Assembly: GCA_946479055.1 (NCBI GenBank)
Contig: CAMLEX010000027.1
Location: 1-14,733 of the forward strand
Reading direction: 5' to 3'
Length of the DNA: 14,733 bases
Source: an uncultured Bacteroidota bacterium
GTDB taxonomy: Bacteria > Bacteroidota > Bacteroidia > Chitinophagales > Chitinophagaceae
Each line of letters opens with the position of its first letter. Position 1 is the stretch's first letter. The notes under the pieces were generated by a model. It did not search any database. It had not been told where the DNA came from and saw only the letters and a program-made list of their open reading frames with translations. The position numbers were made by a program, and so were the translations under genes. Positions 13,593 through 14,733 of the stretch are shown here, piece by piece.

Positions 13593-14684
13593 CATCCTTC
13601 TCACCCTGTCTTCCAGTTTTTCGGAAGAAAGATCTTCCCGCATACTGTCTACTTTGATGGGGAAGCAAAAGGGCGTTAATCTTTCAGGAAAAGTAATGAT
13701 GATGCTGGATGATTGTATACGTTGCAGCATATCTCTTAAACGGACTTCTTCCATTTGCTGGTCGAATACTTCCTGGTAGGCCTGCCTGATTAATAAATTG
13801 TTGGGTTCATACTCAGTAAATACATTAAAAAGGAGAGAAGCTGATGCCTGCAAATGTTTTGATTTTATTTTTTCACCGGGCAAGCCCTGGAATACCAGTC
13901 CGCCAATAACAGCTATATCCCTGAATTTTCTGCGGGCCATTTCTGTAGCATTAACGCTCCGTTGTATATCCGCCAATAAATTATCCGGGGAAAAAAGATC
14001 ATATACATTGGTATCATCAACAGGAACGGGCTGATCACTTAATAATTCAAAACCATAATCGTTCATGGCAAATGAAAAAGTGATGGGAGTGATGAGGCTG
14101 ATACGATAAGCCAAAATAGCGGCCATTGCTTCATGCACCAACCTGCCTTCAAAAGGATATACAAATAGATGAAAACCATCTTTGGTTTCTATTTGCTCAA
14201 TCAGCAATTCATTGGCTTTTGGTACATGAGAAAGTTTTTCCTGCAATACGAATAATGGTTTTAATACGGTTAATTCCGTTTCTCGTTTCCTGGATCCCGT
14301 TTCTCGTATCCCGTTGCTCGTTTCTCGTTGCTTGTTTCTCGTTTCTCGTTTCTCGTTGCCCACATCACGCATCCCGTACCCCGTAGCTTCTTCTATTAAT
14401 GCTTCATTAAACTTCTCTCTTAGCTTCTTCCCCAAATTAGCACTCAATGGCATCCGCCCGCCCTGCCAGCTTGGGACCATTGATTTTTTGGAAGAACTTT
14501 TTCGCACCAATACGGTCATCTCTTTTAACATCACAAATTCTAAATTCCTGCCAGCCAGTGTAAACACATCACCCGGTTGTAAACGTGAAATAAACCATTC
14601 TTCAATAACACCAATATAACCGCCGGTCATGAATTTTACTTTCATCATGGACTCGCTTACAATAGTGCCGATATGCAACCGGTG
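13566..14684 (-). CDS. Ligase-associated DNA damage response DEXH-box helicase, C-terminal part
   Basis: About 372 codons of the C-terminal region are present; the ATPase core is missing because the gene runs into foreign sequence near 14684. Recognisable family blocks (numbered from the Leu codon at 14678) are LHIGTIVSESMMKVKFMTGGYIG, the WFISRLQPGDVFTLAGRNLEFV segment, VPSWQGGRMPLSA (about 68-80), LLIEQIE, LFVYPFEGRLVHEAMAAILAYR and FAMNDYGFELLS. The full protein is an Lhr-like superfamily 2 helicase that travels with PdeM and a DNA ligase in repair. Residues about 98-135 are a repeat-encoded insert with RET every seven residues, absent from the family as I know it. The gene's stop lies in repeat tract E. 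The gap to pdeM, 135 bases, is filled mostly by repeats; co-transcription is still likely. Confidence 0.93.
   Translation of the reverse strand, partial: HRLHIGTIVSESMMKVKFMTGGYIGVIEEWFISRLQPGDVFTLAGRNLEFVMLKEMTVLVRKSSSKKSMVPSWQGGRMPLSANLGKKLREKFNEALIEEATGYGMRDVGNEKRETRNKQRETSNGIRETGSRKRETELTVLKPLFVLQEKLSHVPKANELLIEQIETKDGFHLFVYPFEGRLVHEAMAAILAYRISLITPITFSFAMNDYGFELLSDQPVPVDDTNVYDLFSPDNLLADIQRSVNATEMARRKFRDIAVIGGLVFQGLPGEKIKSKHLQASASLLFNVFTEYEPNNLLIRQAYQEVFDQQMEEVRLRDMLQRIQSSSIIITFPERLTPFCFPIKVDSMREDLSSEKLEDRVRRMQQQLEVDR
14275..14386 (-). repeat. 7-bp tandem repeat tract F inside the helicase gene, sixteen units
   Basis: Exactly 112 bases divide into sixteen heptamers in phase. On the plus strand CTCGTTT occurs at 14282, 14317, 14338 and 14345, CTCGTTG at 14324 and 14352, CCCGTTT at 14296, and the remaining units (such as CCCGTTG, CTCGTAT, CTTGTTT, CACGCAT, CCCGTAC) differ at one to a few positions; CCTGGAT (14289) and CCCACAT (14359) are the most diverged. 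In the gene's sense the consensus is AAACGAG. It encodes helicase residues about 98-135. Confidence 0.92.

Positions 14685-14733
<49 letters not shown>

Noticed and set aside
14275..14386. The repeat tract as a CRISPR array
   Set aside because: Units are 7 bp and adjoin without spacers; the region is in frame within the helicase gene, and no cas genes are present.
14126..14619. Plus-strand open frames opposite the helicase gene
   Set aside because: They are open because the 7-bp unit has no stop in the relevant frames; the products are low-complexity LVSR/FLVS strings and the conserved helicase is on the other strand.

Overview
The window reads as chromosomal DNA of a Bacteroidota bacterium, most likely from the Chitinophagaceae or a nearby group. 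The reasons are an AT-rich composition by eye, promoter-like TAnnTTTG -7 elements in place of sigma-70 boxes, weak Shine-Dalgarno signals, and a gene set typical of that phylum: an FGE/sulfatase/DUF1080 cluster, a DUF5916 barrel protein, a DUF6728 small protein, an HVA1-TUDOR protein, and the ligase-associated PdeM/helicase pair. No rRNA, tRNA, transposase, integrase or CRISPR array is visible.

Layout. Bases 1-4497 (+) hold a sulfated-glycan module: the 3' part of a formylglycine-generating enzyme with both catalytic cysteines, a DUF1080 lipoprotein (3-keto-disaccharide hydrolase family), a secreted S1-type sulfatase with a perfect C-x-P-S-R maturation motif, and a NahK/MdsC-like aminoglycoside-phosphotransferase-fold sugar kinase. 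The FGE would activate the sulfatase, the two exported proteins would work on glycans in the periplasm or at the surface, and the kinase would trap a released sugar in the cytoplasm. Next come an EamA/DMT exporter (+), a small HVA1-TUDOR protein (-), a 54-residue DUF6728 membrane protein (+) and a thioredoxin (-). Bases 6527-6856 hold no protein gene but carry a promoter-like pair and a rho-independent-type terminator that could bound a short plus-strand RNA. On the minus strand surE, a small membrane protein and lpxB form an operon. An inverted-repeat element is inserted between the last two and touches the lpxB start codon. Divergent from surE is an XRE-S24 (LexA/CI-like) regulator preceded by two matching dyad operators laid over its promoter. 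A DUF5916 outer-membrane barrel protein (+) follows. The window ends with pdeM and the C-terminal half of its partner DEXH helicase, both on the minus strand.

The most unusual signal is a set of six degenerate 7-bp tandem repeat tracts (4481-4543, 7441-7475, 12650-12684, 13454-13488, 13551-13592, 14275-14386). Each has its own unit sequence but all share the same period. Two lie in frame inside conserved genes (lpxB and the helicase). Three contain the stop codon of a gene. In the helicase the tract encodes a heptapeptide repeat (consensus xxxxRET).

The last ~50 bases do not belong with the rest. They become strongly GC-rich and encode, on the minus strand, the ABC-transporter signature QLSGGQQQRVAIARALA, joined directly to the middle of the helicase gene. 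This looks like a chimeric junction, not real gene order.
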